From NCBI RefSeq assembly GCF_000276605.1, contig NZ_AKJX01000275.1, positions 1 through 49,001 of the forward strand: DNA of 49,001 bases. Direction: 5' to 3'. This document shows, one piece after another, positions 29,025 to 39,084 of the stretch. The stretch is from Acidovorax sp. CF316 (GTDB lineage Bacteria > Pseudomonadota > Gammaproteobacteria > Burkholderiales > Burkholderiaceae_C). The translations under genes were made by a program, and so were the position numbers. The notes beneath the pieces are model-generated. The model searched no databases, was not told the DNA's origin, and saw only the letters and a list, made by a program, of their open reading frames with translations. The first letter of the stretch is position 1, and each line of letters begins with the position of its first letter.

Positions 29025-30212
29025 ATGCGCGTACGCAAGATCATTGGCGCGGCCCTGGGCGGGCTGCTGGTACTGACCTTCCTGGCATGGTTCTATGCCA
29101 TCAGCCAGAAGGAGCCGCCCGCGACCTCGCGCTACCTGGAGATGAACGAGCGCATCGAAGGCGCGCGCCTGGGCGCCGTGGCCGTGGCGCCAGCCAGCGA
29201 GGCGCTGACCTTTGCGCGCTATCGCACGCCGCAGGGCCTGCGCCTGGTGCGGGTGGAGCGCTACGAGAACGGCCAGGTCACCGGGGTGGACATCAGCGCC
29301 CTGCAAAAGCCCGGCAGCGTGCCCGACCCCATCACCCTGTGGTCGCAGTCGAGCTACGAGGCCATCGCCAGCCAGGCGGGGCCCGCCGTGTCGCTGGACG
29401 CTGCGCAGCTGGTGCTGCCCTTTGACGGCACCGAGGCCCAGATCGCCATGGGCGGAACCTACCGCGAGCATGCCAAGGAGACCACGCTGGAGAAGCCCTT
29501 CGTCTTCCCCAAGCTGCGGCCGGCTCAGCCCTGGAATGCGCCCGTGCCGGTGGCGGGGGCGCTGCTGGACTACGAGATCGAGCTGGGCTTCGTCGCGCTG
29601 CGCCCGGTGGCGCAGGGGGCCAGCAAGGAGAGCTATGGGCTGGTGCTGGCATCGGACTACACCGACCGCGCGGTGATGCTGCGCGAGATCGACCTGTCGG
29701 ACACGCACTCGGGCGAAGGCTTCTCGCGCGCCAAGTCGCTGGCACCCATGCCCGTGGGGGCGCTGTTCGTGGTGCCGAGCGACCTGCGCAGCTTCTACAA
29801 GAAGCTGGACATGCGACTGTACGTCAACGGCCGGCTGCGGCAGATCGCCCTGCCCAAGGACCTCACCTGGGACATCGACCAGATGGTGCAGGAGTCGTTC
29901 TCGCGCCGCAACCGGCTGTACCGCTACGGCGAGGGCCAGGCCCGGCTGCCCATCGGCGAGCAGGGCATCCCGGCGCGCACGCTGGTGCTGTCGGGCACCA
30001 CGGACGGCGTGGCCTTTCGCCCGCCCTCGGGCCGCCAGCTGTTCATCGGCGTGGTGGAGTGGCTGGCCAGCCTGCGCTGGGCCAACCCGCGCCTGGTGGT
30101 CGAGCGCTCGCTGACCGAGGCGCGCAACGACAAGACCCACCTGCAGCCCGGCGACACCGTGCTGATGCGGGCCGACTACCTGGGCTTTCTGGCCAACCCC
30201 ATCGTGCCCTGA
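29025..30212 (+). CDS. Membrane-anchored fumarylacetoacetate hydrolase-fold protein
   Basis: 395 aa from the ATG at 29025, with AGGTGGA upstream. An N-terminal transmembrane helix (residues 6-25, IIGAALGGLLVLTFLAWFYA) precedes a FAH-fold domain (about 60-385). Metal ligands of the family are present: E184 and E186 (YEIELG) and D211 (LASDYTDR), with K237 in the conserved AKS. FAH-fold enzymes cleave or decarboxylate 2-oxo acids and related compounds with Mg. Membrane anchoring is unusual for the family and would place the domain on the periplasmic side if the helix acts as a signal anchor. It is the first gene after the regulator box and lies directly upstream of the ABC genes, so it probably processes the same substrate. 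Confidence 0.82.
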   Translation: MRVRKIIGAALGGLLVLTFLAWFYAISQKEPPATSRYLEMNERIEGARLGAVAVAPASEALTFARYRTPQGLRLVRVERYENGQVTGVDISALQKPGSVPDPITLWSQSSYEAIASQAGPAVSLDAAQLVLPFDGTEAQIAMGGTYREHAKETTLEKPFVFPKLRPAQPWNAPVPVAGALLDYEIELGFVALRPVAQGASKESYGLVLASDYTDRAVMLREIDLSDTHSGEGFSRAKSLAPMPVGALFVVPSDLRSFYKKLDMRLYVNGRLRQIALPKDLTWDIDQMVQESFSRRNRLYRYGEGQARLPIGEQGIPARTLVLSGTTDGVAFRPPSGRQLFIGVVEWLASLRWANPRLVVERSLTEARNDKTHLQPGDTVLMRADYLGFLANPIVP

Positions 30213-30277
30213 GCCCCCGGGCGCACTCCGGGGCCCGCTGCCCCGGTCCATCCAAGAACAACGCAGGAGACAAGACC

Positions 30278-31543
30278 ATGAACTTTCGCCGCTGGATCAC
30301 CCGCGCCGCCGCCGCCGCCGCCACCCTGGCCGGGCTGCTGATGTGTGCCACCGCCACCGCCCACGCCGAGACGGTGCGCATTGCGATGATCGAAACCTTC
30401 TCGGGGGCCTTTGCACCCCTGGGGCAGAACCAGCTGAGCACCCTGCGCATGGCCACCGAGATGGCCAATACCCAGCGCTGGGCGGGCAGGCACAGCTTCG
30501 AGGTGACGCCCTTCGACGGCAAGGGCAGCCCGCAGGAGTCGCTGGTGCAGCTCAAGCTGGCCATCGACCAGGGCTTTCGCATCATCGCGCAGGGAAATGG
30601 CTCGGGCGTGGCAGCGGCGCTGATCGAAGCGGTCAACAAGCACAACGAGCGCAACCCGGGCAAGGAGGTGGTGTTCCTGAACTACCAGGCCATCGACCCG
30701 GACCTGACCAACAGCCGCTGCAGCTTCTGGCACTTTCGCTTCGATGCCAACTCGGACATGAAGATGGAGGCGCTGACCTCCTACATGGCCAAGGACGCTG
30801 GCATCCGCAAGGTCTACCTGATCAACCAGAACTACTCGCACGGCCACCAGGTCACCAAGGCCGCCAAGGAGTTGCTCAAGCGCAAGCGGCCCGATGTGCA
30901 GATCGTCGGTGACGACCTGCACCCCATTGCCACGGTGAAGGATTTCTCGCCCTACGTGGCCAAGATCCGCGCCTCGGGGGCGGACACCATCATCACCGGC
31001 AACTGGGGCACCGACCTGGCGCTGTTGATCAAGGCGGCGCTGGAGTCGGACCTGAAGGCGCAGTTCTACACCTACTACGCGGCCTCCTCGGGCGTGCCCA
31101 CGGCCATGGGCTCGGCGGCCGCGGGCAGCACCCGGCAGATCTCCTACTGGACACCGAACAACGAGACCTTTGCCGGCAAGGACCTGGCCGAGGCCTTTCG
31201 CCGCCAGCACGGCGACGACCTGGTCGCCATCGGCATCCACACCATGGTGCAGATGCTGGCCCGGGCGATCAGCAGCGCAGACAGCCTGGAGCCGCTGCGC
31301 ATCGCCTACGCGCTGGAGGGCATGAAGTTCAAGGCGGTGAATGGCGAGGTGGAGATGCGCGCGGGCGACCACCAGCTGCTGCAGCCGCTGTACATCTCCA
31401 CCTGGTCCAGGGTGGACGGCAAGAAGGTGCAGGTGGAGCAGGAGAAGACCGGCCACGGCTGGCGCCTGGATGCCCGGCTCGACGCCTACGTCGCCTCGCA
31501 GCCGCACTCCTGCCAGATGCGCCGCCCGGCCCGTGCCGGCTGA
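30278..31543 (+). CDS. ABC transporter periplasmic substrate-binding protein (branched-chain type)
   Basis: 421 aa from the ATG at 30278, with AGGAG upstream. The signal peptide is residues 1-30, with cleavage after AHA. The mature protein is a Peripla_BP_6 (LivK-like) receptor starting ETVRIAMIETFSGAF. Proteins of this type bind amino acids but also amides, urea or aromatic and aliphatic carboxylates; the downstream acyl-CoA ligase favours a carboxylic acid here. It is the first of five consecutive transporter genes. Confidence 0.93.
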   Translation: MNFRRWITRAAAAAATLAGLLMCATATAHAETVRIAMIETFSGAFAPLGQNQLSTLRMATEMANTQRWAGRHSFEVTPFDGKGSPQESLVQLKLAIDQGFRIIAQGNGSGVAAALIEAVNKHNERNPGKEVVFLNYQAIDPDLTNSRCSFWHFRFDANSDMKMEALTSYMAKDAGIRKVYLINQNYSHGHQVTKAAKELLKRKRPDVQIVGDDLHPIATVKDFSPYVAKIRASGADTIITGNWGTDLALLIKAALESDLKAQFYTYYAASSGVPTAMGSAAAGSTRQISYWTPNNETFAGKDLAEAFRRQHGDDLVAIGIHTMVQMLARAISSADSLEPLRIAYALEGMKFKAVNGEVEMRAGDHQLLQPLYISTWSRVDGKKVQVEQEKTGHGWRLDARLDAYVASQPHSCQMRRPARAG

Positions 31544-31580
31544 CGCGGCCGGCCCAACCCCGCACCCGCCCGGAGGTCCC

Positions 31581-32528
31581 TTGGAGTTCGCACTCGTCAC
31601 CCTGCTCAACGGCCTGAGCTACGGCCTGATCCTGTTCATGCTGTCCGCCGGCTTCACGCTCATCTTCAGCATGATGGGCGTGCTCAACTTCGCCCACGCC
31701 AGCTTCTACATGCTGGGGGCCTACTTCGCCTACGAGATCAGCCGGCGCGCCGGGTTCTGGGCCGCCCTCGGCCTGGCGCCGCTGCTGGCCGGCGCACTCG
31801 GGGCGCTGGTCGAGCGCTTCGGCCTGCGCGCGGTGCACCGCTTTGGCCATGTGGCCGAGCTGCTGCTGACCTTCGGCCTGTCCTTCGTGGTGGTCGAGGC
31901 GGTGCAACTGGTCTGGGGGCGTGCGGCCGTGCCCTATGCCATACCCGATGCGCTGCAGGGCGCGCTGTTCAAGGTCTACAACACCAGCTTCCCGGCCTAC
32001 CGGGCCTTCATGATGCTGGTGGCCGTGCTGATGATGCTGGCGCTGGTGCTGGGGCTGCGCAGGACGCGCTTCGGTCTGGTCATCCAGGCGGCGCTGTCCC
32101 AGCCGCAGATGCTGCAGGCGCTGGGCCACGACGTGCCACGCGTGTTCATGGCGGCCTTTGCCGGCGGCTGCGCGCTCGCCGGCCTGGCCGGTGCCATCGC
32201 CGGCAATGCCTTCATCACCGAGCCCCACATGGCGGCCACGGTGGGCAGCATCATCTTCGTGATCGTCGTCGTGGGCGGGCTGGGCTCGCTGGCGGGGGCG
32301 CTGCTGGCGTCGCTGCTCATCGGGGTGGTGCAGACCTTTGCCGTGTCCATCGACCATTCGCCGGCCACGCTGCTGGCCGCCGTGGGCTACACGGTGCAGG
32401 CCTCCACCCCGGCCCATGCCGTGCTGCGCACCACCGTGTCCGACCTGGCCCCCGTGCTGCCCTACCTGCTGCTGGTGCTGGTGCTCGTCGTGCGACCCCG
32501 GGGGCTGCTGGGCACCCGCGAACTGTGA
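31581..32528 (+). CDS. livH: Branched-chain-type ABC transporter permease (LivH-like)
   Basis: 315 aa from a TTG at 31581, preceded by GGAGG. The start is chosen because the family begins at this membrane segment (EFALVTLLNGLSYGLILFML). About eight transmembrane helices, with LNFAHASFYMLGAY near the start and the conserved VGGLGSLAGALLASLLIG loop. It pairs with the LivM-like permease to form the channel. Confidence 0.92.
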   Translation: MEFALVTLLNGLSYGLILFMLSAGFTLIFSMMGVLNFAHASFYMLGAYFAYEISRRAGFWAALGLAPLLAGALGALVERFGLRAVHRFGHVAELLLTFGLSFVVVEAVQLVWGRAAVPYAIPDALQGALFKVYNTSFPAYRAFMMLVAVLMMLALVLGLRRTRFGLVIQAALSQPQMLQALGHDVPRVFMAAFAGGCALAGLAGAIAGNAFITEPHMAATVGSIIFVIVVVGGLGSLAGALLASLLIGVVQTFAVSIDHSPATLLAAVGYTVQASTPAHAVLRTTVSDLAPVLPYLLLVLVLVVRPRGLLGTREL

Positions 32529-32543
32529 CCCGGGAGATCCGAC

Positions 32544-33872
32544 ATGGCCTTGTTTTCGACCCCCATCACCCCCACCGCACCGCCGGTCTCCCCCGTGGCC
32601 GCTGGCGCCCTGCGTGCGCCCCCCAGGCTGCCATGGCGCCTGCCGCTGCCCTGGCTGCTGTTTGCCGCCGCCCTGGTCTGCGCACCGCTGCTGCTGCGCG
32701 GCCCGGTGGCCCTGTCGCTGCTCACGCAGATGGCCACCGTGGCGCTGTTCGGCCTGTCGTACAACATGCTGCTGGGGCAGGGGGGCATGCTCTCCTTCGG
32801 CCATGCGGTGTATGCGGGCCTGGGCGCGTATGTCGCCGCGCATGCGATGAACCTGGGCGCGGCGGGCACCATCCCGCTGCCGGTGGTGGCCGTGCCACTG
32901 GTCGGCGGCGTGGCGGGCATGGTGTTCGGCCTGCTGTTCGGCTACCTGTCGACCAAGAAGGCGGGCACCACCTTCTCGATGATCACGCTGGGCATCGTGG
33001 AGCTGGTGTTCGCCTGCGCGCTGATGTTCCCGGGCTTTTTCGGGGGCGAGGGCGGCATCTCCACCAACCGCGTGTACGGCGCGGTGCCGCTGGGGCTCAA
33101 TTTCGCGCCACAGCTGCAGGTGTATGGCCTGGCGGCGGCCTGGCTGTTCGTGTGCGCGGCCGCGATGTACGGCTTCACCCAGTCGCCGCTGGGCAAGATC
33201 ATCAATGCGGTGCGCGACAACCCCGAGCGCGTGGCCTTCATCGGCTACGACCCGCGCTGGGCGCGCTACCTCACGCTGGTGGTCTCCAGCCTGTTCGCAG
33301 GCGTTTCGGGGGCGCTGTCGGCCATCAACTTCGAGATCGTCACGGCCGAGAACGTGGGCGCCGCGCGCTCGGGGGCGATCCTGCTGTTCACCTTCATCGG
33401 CGGGGTGGGCTATTTCTTCGGCCCGGTGCTGGGCGCCGTCATCGGCGTGGCCGCCACGGTGCTGCTGTCCGAGGTCACGCAGGCCTGGCAGCTCTACCTG
33501 GGGGTGTTCTTCATCCTCACGGTGATGTTCGTGCCGGGGGGCGCGGCCGAGCTGCTGGCCGGCATGGGCCGGCATCTGGCGGGGGGCAGCTGGCGGCGCA
33601 CCGGGCCGGCCTTTGCCTTGTTGCTGGCGGCACTGGCCTGGCTGGCCACGGCCTTCGTGGCGCTGGTGGAGACGGTGTACCAGGCCTCGCTGGGCCCGAT
33701 GGGCGCGCTGCCCAGGGGCCTGGCGGCGCTGCAGGGGCCGGCCGGCTGGATCGCCATCGGCACCGCGCTCGCCCTGGGCCTGTTCGCGGTGGCGCGTGCC
33801 CATGCGGCGCTGCGCGAAGCCCTGGCGTGCGAGGCGGCCGGCGCGGCGCGCGCAAGCGGGGAGGGCGCATGA
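32544..33872 (+). CDS. livM: Branched-chain-type ABC transporter permease (LivM-like)
   Basis: 442 aa from the ATG at 32544. It is the second permease, with about ten transmembrane helices, LSYNMLLGQGGMLSFGHAVY near the N terminus and the EAA-like loop ALSAINFEIVTAENVG. The C-terminal extension of about 100 residues, with additional hydrophobic segments, is longer than in most LivM proteins. It overlaps livG by 4 bp (ATGA). Confidence 0.92.
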   Translation: MALFSTPITPTAPPVSPVAAGALRAPPRLPWRLPLPWLLFAAALVCAPLLLRGPVALSLLTQMATVALFGLSYNMLLGQGGMLSFGHAVYAGLGAYVAAHAMNLGAAGTIPLPVVAVPLVGGVAGMVFGLLFGYLSTKKAGTTFSMITLGIVELVFACALMFPGFFGGEGGISTNRVYGAVPLGLNFAPQLQVYGLAAAWLFVCAAAMYGFTQSPLGKIINAVRDNPERVAFIGYDPRWARYLTLVVSSLFAGVSGALSAINFEIVTAENVGAARSGAILLFTFIGGVGYFFGPVLGAVIGVAATVLLSEVTQAWQLYLGVFFILTVMFVPGGAAELLAGMGRHLAGGSWRRTGPAFALLLAALAWLATAFVALVETVYQASLGPMGALPRGLAALQGPAGWIAIGTALALGLFAVARAHAALREALACEAAGAARASGEGA

Positions 33873-34681
33873 GCACGAACCACAGCAACAACCACTGCGT
33901 GCTGGAGCTCACGGACCTGCGCAAGGCCTTCGGCAAGACCGAGATCATCCGCGGCGCATCGCTGGCGGTGAACGAGGGGGAGCGCTTTGCCATCATCGGC
34001 CCCAACGGCGCGGGCAAGTCGACCCTGTTCAACCTGGTGAGCGGCCGTCTCGCCGCCTCGTCGGGCCAAGTCCTGCTGCATGGCCGGCCCATCCAGCAGC
34101 TGCCGCCCTTCGAGATCCACCGCCGCGGGCTGGCCCGCAGCTTCCAGGTGTCGAACCTGTTCCACCGCATGACGGTGTACGAGAACCTGCGCTGCGCAGT
34201 GCTGTGGTCCAGCGGCCAGGGCTATGCGTTCTGGCGCAGCATCCACCGCTTGCGCGAGGTGCACGAGCGCGTCGAGGCGATGCTGGAGCTGACACGCATG
34301 GCGCCGCAGCGCCACACCCTGGCAGGCGAGCTGACCTATGCCGGGCAGCGCGCGCTGGAGATCGGGCTCACCGTGGCCGGGGGCGCCCAGGTGATCCTGC
34401 TGGACGAGCCCACGGCCGGCATGAGCCGCTGGGAGTCCGAAGCCGCGGTGGAGCTGATCCGCGAGGTCACGCGTGGGCGCACCCTGCTGATGGTGGAGCA
34501 CGACATGGCCGTGGTCTACGGCCTGGCCGACCGCATTGCCGTGCTGGTGTATGGCGAGGTGATCGCCTGTGGCAGCCCGGCTGAGATCCGCGACAACCCC
34601 CGCGTGCAGGAGGCCTACCTGGGCACGCCTGCCACCGCTGCCGCGGGCGCCGCGGCAACCACCATCGCGACGGAGGCCTGA
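33869..34681 (+). CDS. livG: Branched-chain-type ABC transporter ATPase (LivG-like)
   Basis: 270 aa from the ATG at 33869. Walker A is at 44-51 (GPNGAGKS). The signature loop reads LTYAGQRALEIG in place of LSGGQ, as in many LivG proteins. Walker B is LLDEPTAGMS and the H-loop is VEHDM. It forms a heterodimer with the LivF-like ATPase. The catalytic residues are present. Confidence 0.93.
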   Translation: MSTNHSNNHCVLELTDLRKAFGKTEIIRGASLAVNEGERFAIIGPNGAGKSTLFNLVSGRLAASSGQVLLHGRPIQQLPPFEIHRRGLARSFQVSNLFHRMTVYENLRCAVLWSSGQGYAFWRSIHRLREVHERVEAMLELTRMAPQRHTLAGELTYAGQRALEIGLTVAGGAQVILLDEPTAGMSRWESEAAVELIREVTRGRTLLMVEHDMAVVYGLADRIAVLVYGEVIACGSPAEIRDNPRVQEAYLGTPATAAAGAAATTIATEA

Positions 34682-35383
34682 ATGCCGCTGCTTGAGATCG
34701 AATCGCTGCACGCCTACTACGGCAAGAGCCATGTGCTGCACGGCGTGGACCTGTGCGTGGCGCCGGGCGAGATCGTCGGCCTGCTCGGGCGCAACGGGGT
34801 GGGGCGCTCCACCCTGGTCAAGGCCGTCATGGGCCAGGTGCGGGCCACGGGGTCGGTGCGCTTTCGCGGAGCCGAGGTGCAGGGCCTGGCACCGCACCGC
34901 ATCGCGCACCTGGGCATCGGCTACGTGCCCGAGACGCGCGACGTCTTTGCCAGCCTCAGCGTGCAGGAGAACCTGCTGCTGGGCTGCAAGCGCGGCCGGC
35001 CATCGGAGCGCTGGTCGCTGGAGGACATGTACGGCATGTTCCCCCGCCTGCACGAGCGCCGCGCCACGCCGGCCGGCGTGCTCTCCGGCGGCGAGCAGCA
35101 GATGCTGACCCTGTGCCGCACGCTGATGGGCGACCCGGCGCTGATCATGATCGACGAGCCCACCGAGGGGCTGGCGCCCCAGGTGGTCGAGCAGGTGGCC
35201 GGCTACCTGCGGCGCCTGCAGGAGCGCGGCCTGGCCGTGCTGCTGGTGGAGCAGAAGCTGGCCATTGCGCTGCGCATCGCCACGCGCGTCTGCGTGATGG
35301 GGCACGGCGCCATCGTCTACCAGGGCACGCCCGCCGAACTGCAGGCCAACGCCCCGGTGCGCAGGGAATGGCTGGAGGTCTAG
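34682..35383 (+). CDS. livF: Branched-chain-type ABC transporter ATPase (LivF-like)
   Basis: 233 aa, starting directly after livG. The signature LSGGEQQ, Walker B (IMIDEPTEGL) and Q-loop are normal. Walker A reads GRNGVGRST (residues 36-44): the usual Lys is Arg at R42. I believe some LivF-type proteins have this variant, so it may be a subfamily feature rather than a defect. ATP hydrolysis at this site could still be weakened, leaving LivG as the main engine. Confidence 0.92.
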   Translation: MPLLEIESLHAYYGKSHVLHGVDLCVAPGEIVGLLGRNGVGRSTLVKAVMGQVRATGSVRFRGAEVQGLAPHRIAHLGIGYVPETRDVFASLSVQENLLLGCKRGRPSERWSLEDMYGMFPRLHERRATPAGVLSGGEQQMLTLCRTLMGDPALIMIDEPTEGLAPQVVEQVAGYLRRLQERGLAVLLVEQKLAIALRIATRVCVMGHGAIVYQGTPAELQANAPVRREWLEV

Positions 35384-35422
35384 GGCATGCACGGCATCCA
35401 CGATTTACACGACGGAGACACC

Positions 35423-37084
35423 ATGGCAGAACAATGGAGCAGCGGTAGTGCAGCGGACTCGGTGGACCAGGCCCTGGCACCTGCGGGCCTGGCGCATGCC
35501 GGCGCGACCGCGTTTTCGGCACTGCGGGCGGACGGGGCCTGCGCCCGGCTGACCTATGCGCAGGTGCAGGCGCTGTCGGACGCGTTTGCCTCCTGGCTGC
35601 TGGGCAACCCGCTGCTGCGCGCAGGGGATGTGGTGGCGATCCAGCTGCCCAACCTGCTGCACTACCCGGTGGCCGTGCTCGGGGCCTGGAAGGCCGCGAT
35701 GGTGGTGAGCAATGTCAACCCGCTGTACACCGCGCGCGAGCTGCAGGCCCAGCTGGAGAACTGCCGGGCGAAGGTGCTGGTGGCCGGCGAGCCGGCCCTG
35801 GCCGGTGCTACTGCCGTGGCCCAGGCGCTGGGCGTGCAGCTGCTGGTGGCGGGTGCGCACGACTTCTTCGTGGCCGCGCCCGCGGGGGCGTCGGCGGCGC
35901 CGGCACCCGGCTCCTTCGTGGCTGCGCTGGAGCAGGGGCGTGCGCCCGGCCTGCGCACCGGGCGGCGCAGCCGCGTGGCGCTGTACCAGTACACCGGCGG
36001 CACCACCGGGCGCAGCAAGGGGGCGGCGCTCACCCACGCCAACCTGCTGGCCGTGCTGCGCATGACCGGGGACTTCATGGAGTCGCACGGCATCGGGCTG
36101 CGCCCGTCGGACACGGTGCTCACGGTGCTGCCGATGTACCACATCTTCGCCTTCGTGATGAACTTCCTGAGCTTCTACCGCGCGGGTGCGCACGCCGTGC
36201 TGATGGCCAGCCCGCGGCCGCTGGCGAACCTGCGGCCGGCGTTCGAGGGCTTTCCCATCACCTGGATGTCGGGCGTCGACACGCTGTACGCCGGCCTGCT
36301 GGCCGAGCCCTGGTTCCGCGCGCACCGTCACACGCTGCGCTACGCCATGTCGGGCGGCATGGCCCTGCGGCCGGCCACGGGCGAGGCCTGGCGCGCCAGC
36401 GTCTGCCCGGTGCTGGAGGGCTATGGCCTCACCGAGACCAGTTGCATCGTGGCGATGAACCCGCCGGCCGAGCCCTACCGCGCGGGATCGGTGGGGCTGG
36501 CGCTGCCGGGCAGCGAGGTCATGGCCGTGGATGCCGATGGCCGCGCGCTGCCGGCCGGCCAGCCCGGCGAGCTGCTGGTGAGGGGCTCGCACGTGATGCA
36601 GGGCTACCTCGATGCGCCCGCCGAGACCCAGGGCGCGCTGGACCCCGGTGGCTGGCTGCGCACCGGCGACATCGCGGTGATCGGGGAGGACGGGTACATC
36701 CGCATCGTCGACCGCAAGAAGGACATGGTGCTGGTCTCGGGGTTCAACGTCTACCCCAACGAGGTGGAGGACGCCATGGCCGAGCACCCCGCGGTGGCCG
36801 AGGTCGCGGTGATCGGCGTGCCGGACGAGGCCACGGGCGAAGCCTTGCAGGCCTTTGTCGTCGCGCGCGACCCGGCGCCTGGTGCCGAGGAGCTCATCGC
36901 CCACTGCCGTGCCCGGCTCACGGCCTACAAGGTGCCCAAGCGCATCCGCTTCGTGCCGGCGCTGCCCAAGTCGCCCGTGGGCAAGGTGCTGCGCGCGCAG
37001 CTGCGGGCGGCGCCATGGCAGACCGATCTGCAGACCGATCCACCAGCCCCGCTGCCGAAGCACCCCACTGCACAACCTGAATGA
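35423..37084 (+). CDS. Acyl-CoA synthetase (AMP-forming, FadD-like)
   Basis: 553 aa from the ATG at 35423, with ACGGAG upstream. It activates a carboxylic acid to its CoA thioester through an acyl-adenylate. The P-loop A3 motif is at about 190-205 (YTGGTTGRSKGAALTH). The others are YGLTETS (A5), DRKKDMVLVSGFNVYPNEVE (A8 region) and the catalytic Lys in PKSPVGK near the C terminus. It is most like medium/long-chain fatty acid or aryl-acid ligases. Placed after the transporter, it would trap the imported acid in the cytoplasm. The C-terminal tail is short and Pro-rich. Confidence 0.92.
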   Translation: MAEQWSSGSAADSVDQALAPAGLAHAGATAFSALRADGACARLTYAQVQALSDAFASWLLGNPLLRAGDVVAIQLPNLLHYPVAVLGAWKAAMVVSNVNPLYTARELQAQLENCRAKVLVAGEPALAGATAVAQALGVQLLVAGAHDFFVAAPAGASAAPAPGSFVAALEQGRAPGLRTGRRSRVALYQYTGGTTGRSKGAALTHANLLAVLRMTGDFMESHGIGLRPSDTVLTVLPMYHIFAFVMNFLSFYRAGAHAVLMASPRPLANLRPAFEGFPITWMSGVDTLYAGLLAEPWFRAHRHTLRYAMSGGMALRPATGEAWRASVCPVLEGYGLTETSCIVAMNPPAEPYRAGSVGLALPGSEVMAVDADGRALPAGQPGELLVRGSHVMQGYLDAPAETQGALDPGGWLRTGDIAVIGEDGYIRIVDRKKDMVLVSGFNVYPNEVEDAMAEHPAVAEVAVIGVPDEATGEALQAFVVARDPAPGAEELIAHCRARLTAYKVPKRIRFVPALPKSPVGKVLRAQLRAAPWQTDLQTDPPAPLPKHPTAQPE

Positions 37085-37101
37085 CGCAAGAGGCCCTTTC
37101 C

Positions 37102-37941
37102 ATGCACGACAACACCACTTTCCAGCCCCACCTGCTGCGCGGCAAGACCGCGCTGATCACCGGGGGCGGCAGCGGCATCAACCGGCAGATTGCCGCGACC
37201 TATGCCGCCGCCGGCGCGGCCGTGGCCATCGTGGGCCGGGATGGCGACAAGGCTGCCCGGGCCGCGCGCGAGATCGAGGCCGCAGGGGGCCGCGCCATCG
37301 GGCTGGCGGCCGACGTGCGCCACTACGATGCCTTGCGTGCGGTGGCCGAGCAGGCCCACGCATGGGCCGGGCCGCTCGACATCGTGGTGGCGGGCGCGGC
37401 AGGCAACTTTGTGGCCACGGCCACGGGCATGAGCGCCAACGGCTTTCGCGCCGTGGTGGACACCGACCTGGTGGGCACCTTCAACACGGTGCGCGCGGCC
37501 CACGACTTCCTGCGCAAGCCCAGCGCGCTGGTGCTGGCCATCTCTGCCGTGCAATCGACCCTGCCGACCTATGCGCAGGCCCATGTGTGTGCCGCCAAGG
37601 CGGGCATCGACATGCTGGTGCGCTCCCTGGCGGTCGAGTGGGGAGAGCAAGGCATCCGCTGCGTGGGCATCGCCCCCGGGCCCGTGGCCGATACGGTGGG
37701 CATGGAGAAGCTCGCGCCCCATGGCCAGGCCAGCTGGGCGCGGCTGCTCGAGGGCATTCCCGCAGGCCGGGGCGCCAGCCGCCAGGAGATCGCCGACCTG
37801 GCGCTGTTCCTGGCCAGCCCGTCGGCCCAGTACATCAATGGGGTGATCATCCCGATCGACGGGGGATTCAGCTGCCTGGGCTCGCTGGCCTTCGGCCAGA
37901 TGCTGCGCGACTCGGTGCGGGAGGCGCAGCAGGCGCTGTAG
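37102..37941 (+). CDS. SDR oxidoreductase, 2,4-dienoyl-CoA reductase-like
   Basis: 279 aa from the ATG at 37102, with AAGAGG upstream; an ATG at 37081 overlaps the ligase stop as ATGA and is an alternative. The Rossmann NAD(P) motif TGGGSGI is present, but the classical YxxxK active site is not: the Lys is in HVCAAKAGID and the Tyr position is Val. This matches the DECR-like SDR branch, which reduces 2,4-dienoyl-CoA esters and uses a different catalytic set. That suits an upstream CoA ligase, together handling an unsaturated acid. The C-terminal DGGFSCLG motif is typical of the family. Confidence 0.87.
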   Translation: MHDNTTFQPHLLRGKTALITGGGSGINRQIAATYAAAGAAVAIVGRDGDKAARAAREIEAAGGRAIGLAADVRHYDALRAVAEQAHAWAGPLDIVVAGAAGNFVATATGMSANGFRAVVDTDLVGTFNTVRAAHDFLRKPSALVLAISAVQSTLPTYAQAHVCAAKAGIDMLVRSLAVEWGEQGIRCVGIAPGPVADTVGMEKLAPHGQASWARLLEGIPAGRGASRQEIADLALFLASPSAQYINGVIIPIDGGFSCLGSLAFGQMLRDSVREAQQAL

Positions 37942-38087
37942 GGGGTGCCGGGCAGGGCCTGGCCGCTGCGTTGCAGGCGCTTGCAAAGAGGGCCTGCACA
38001 AAAGCCCGCCTGCCGTTACCATGCGGGCGCCGCGGGCAGACTTTGCCAGAGCGCGGCCGCCCCCCCACCGACGACAGGACCCCTGCC

Positions 38088-39083
<996 letters not shown>

Positions 39084-39084
39084 T

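Noticed and set aside
31329..33803. An 824-codon minus-strand frame across the permease genes
   Set aside because: It is a shadow of high-GC genes; its translation is Gln/His/Arg/Gly-rich low complexity, while the plus strand encodes clear LivH/LivM permeases.
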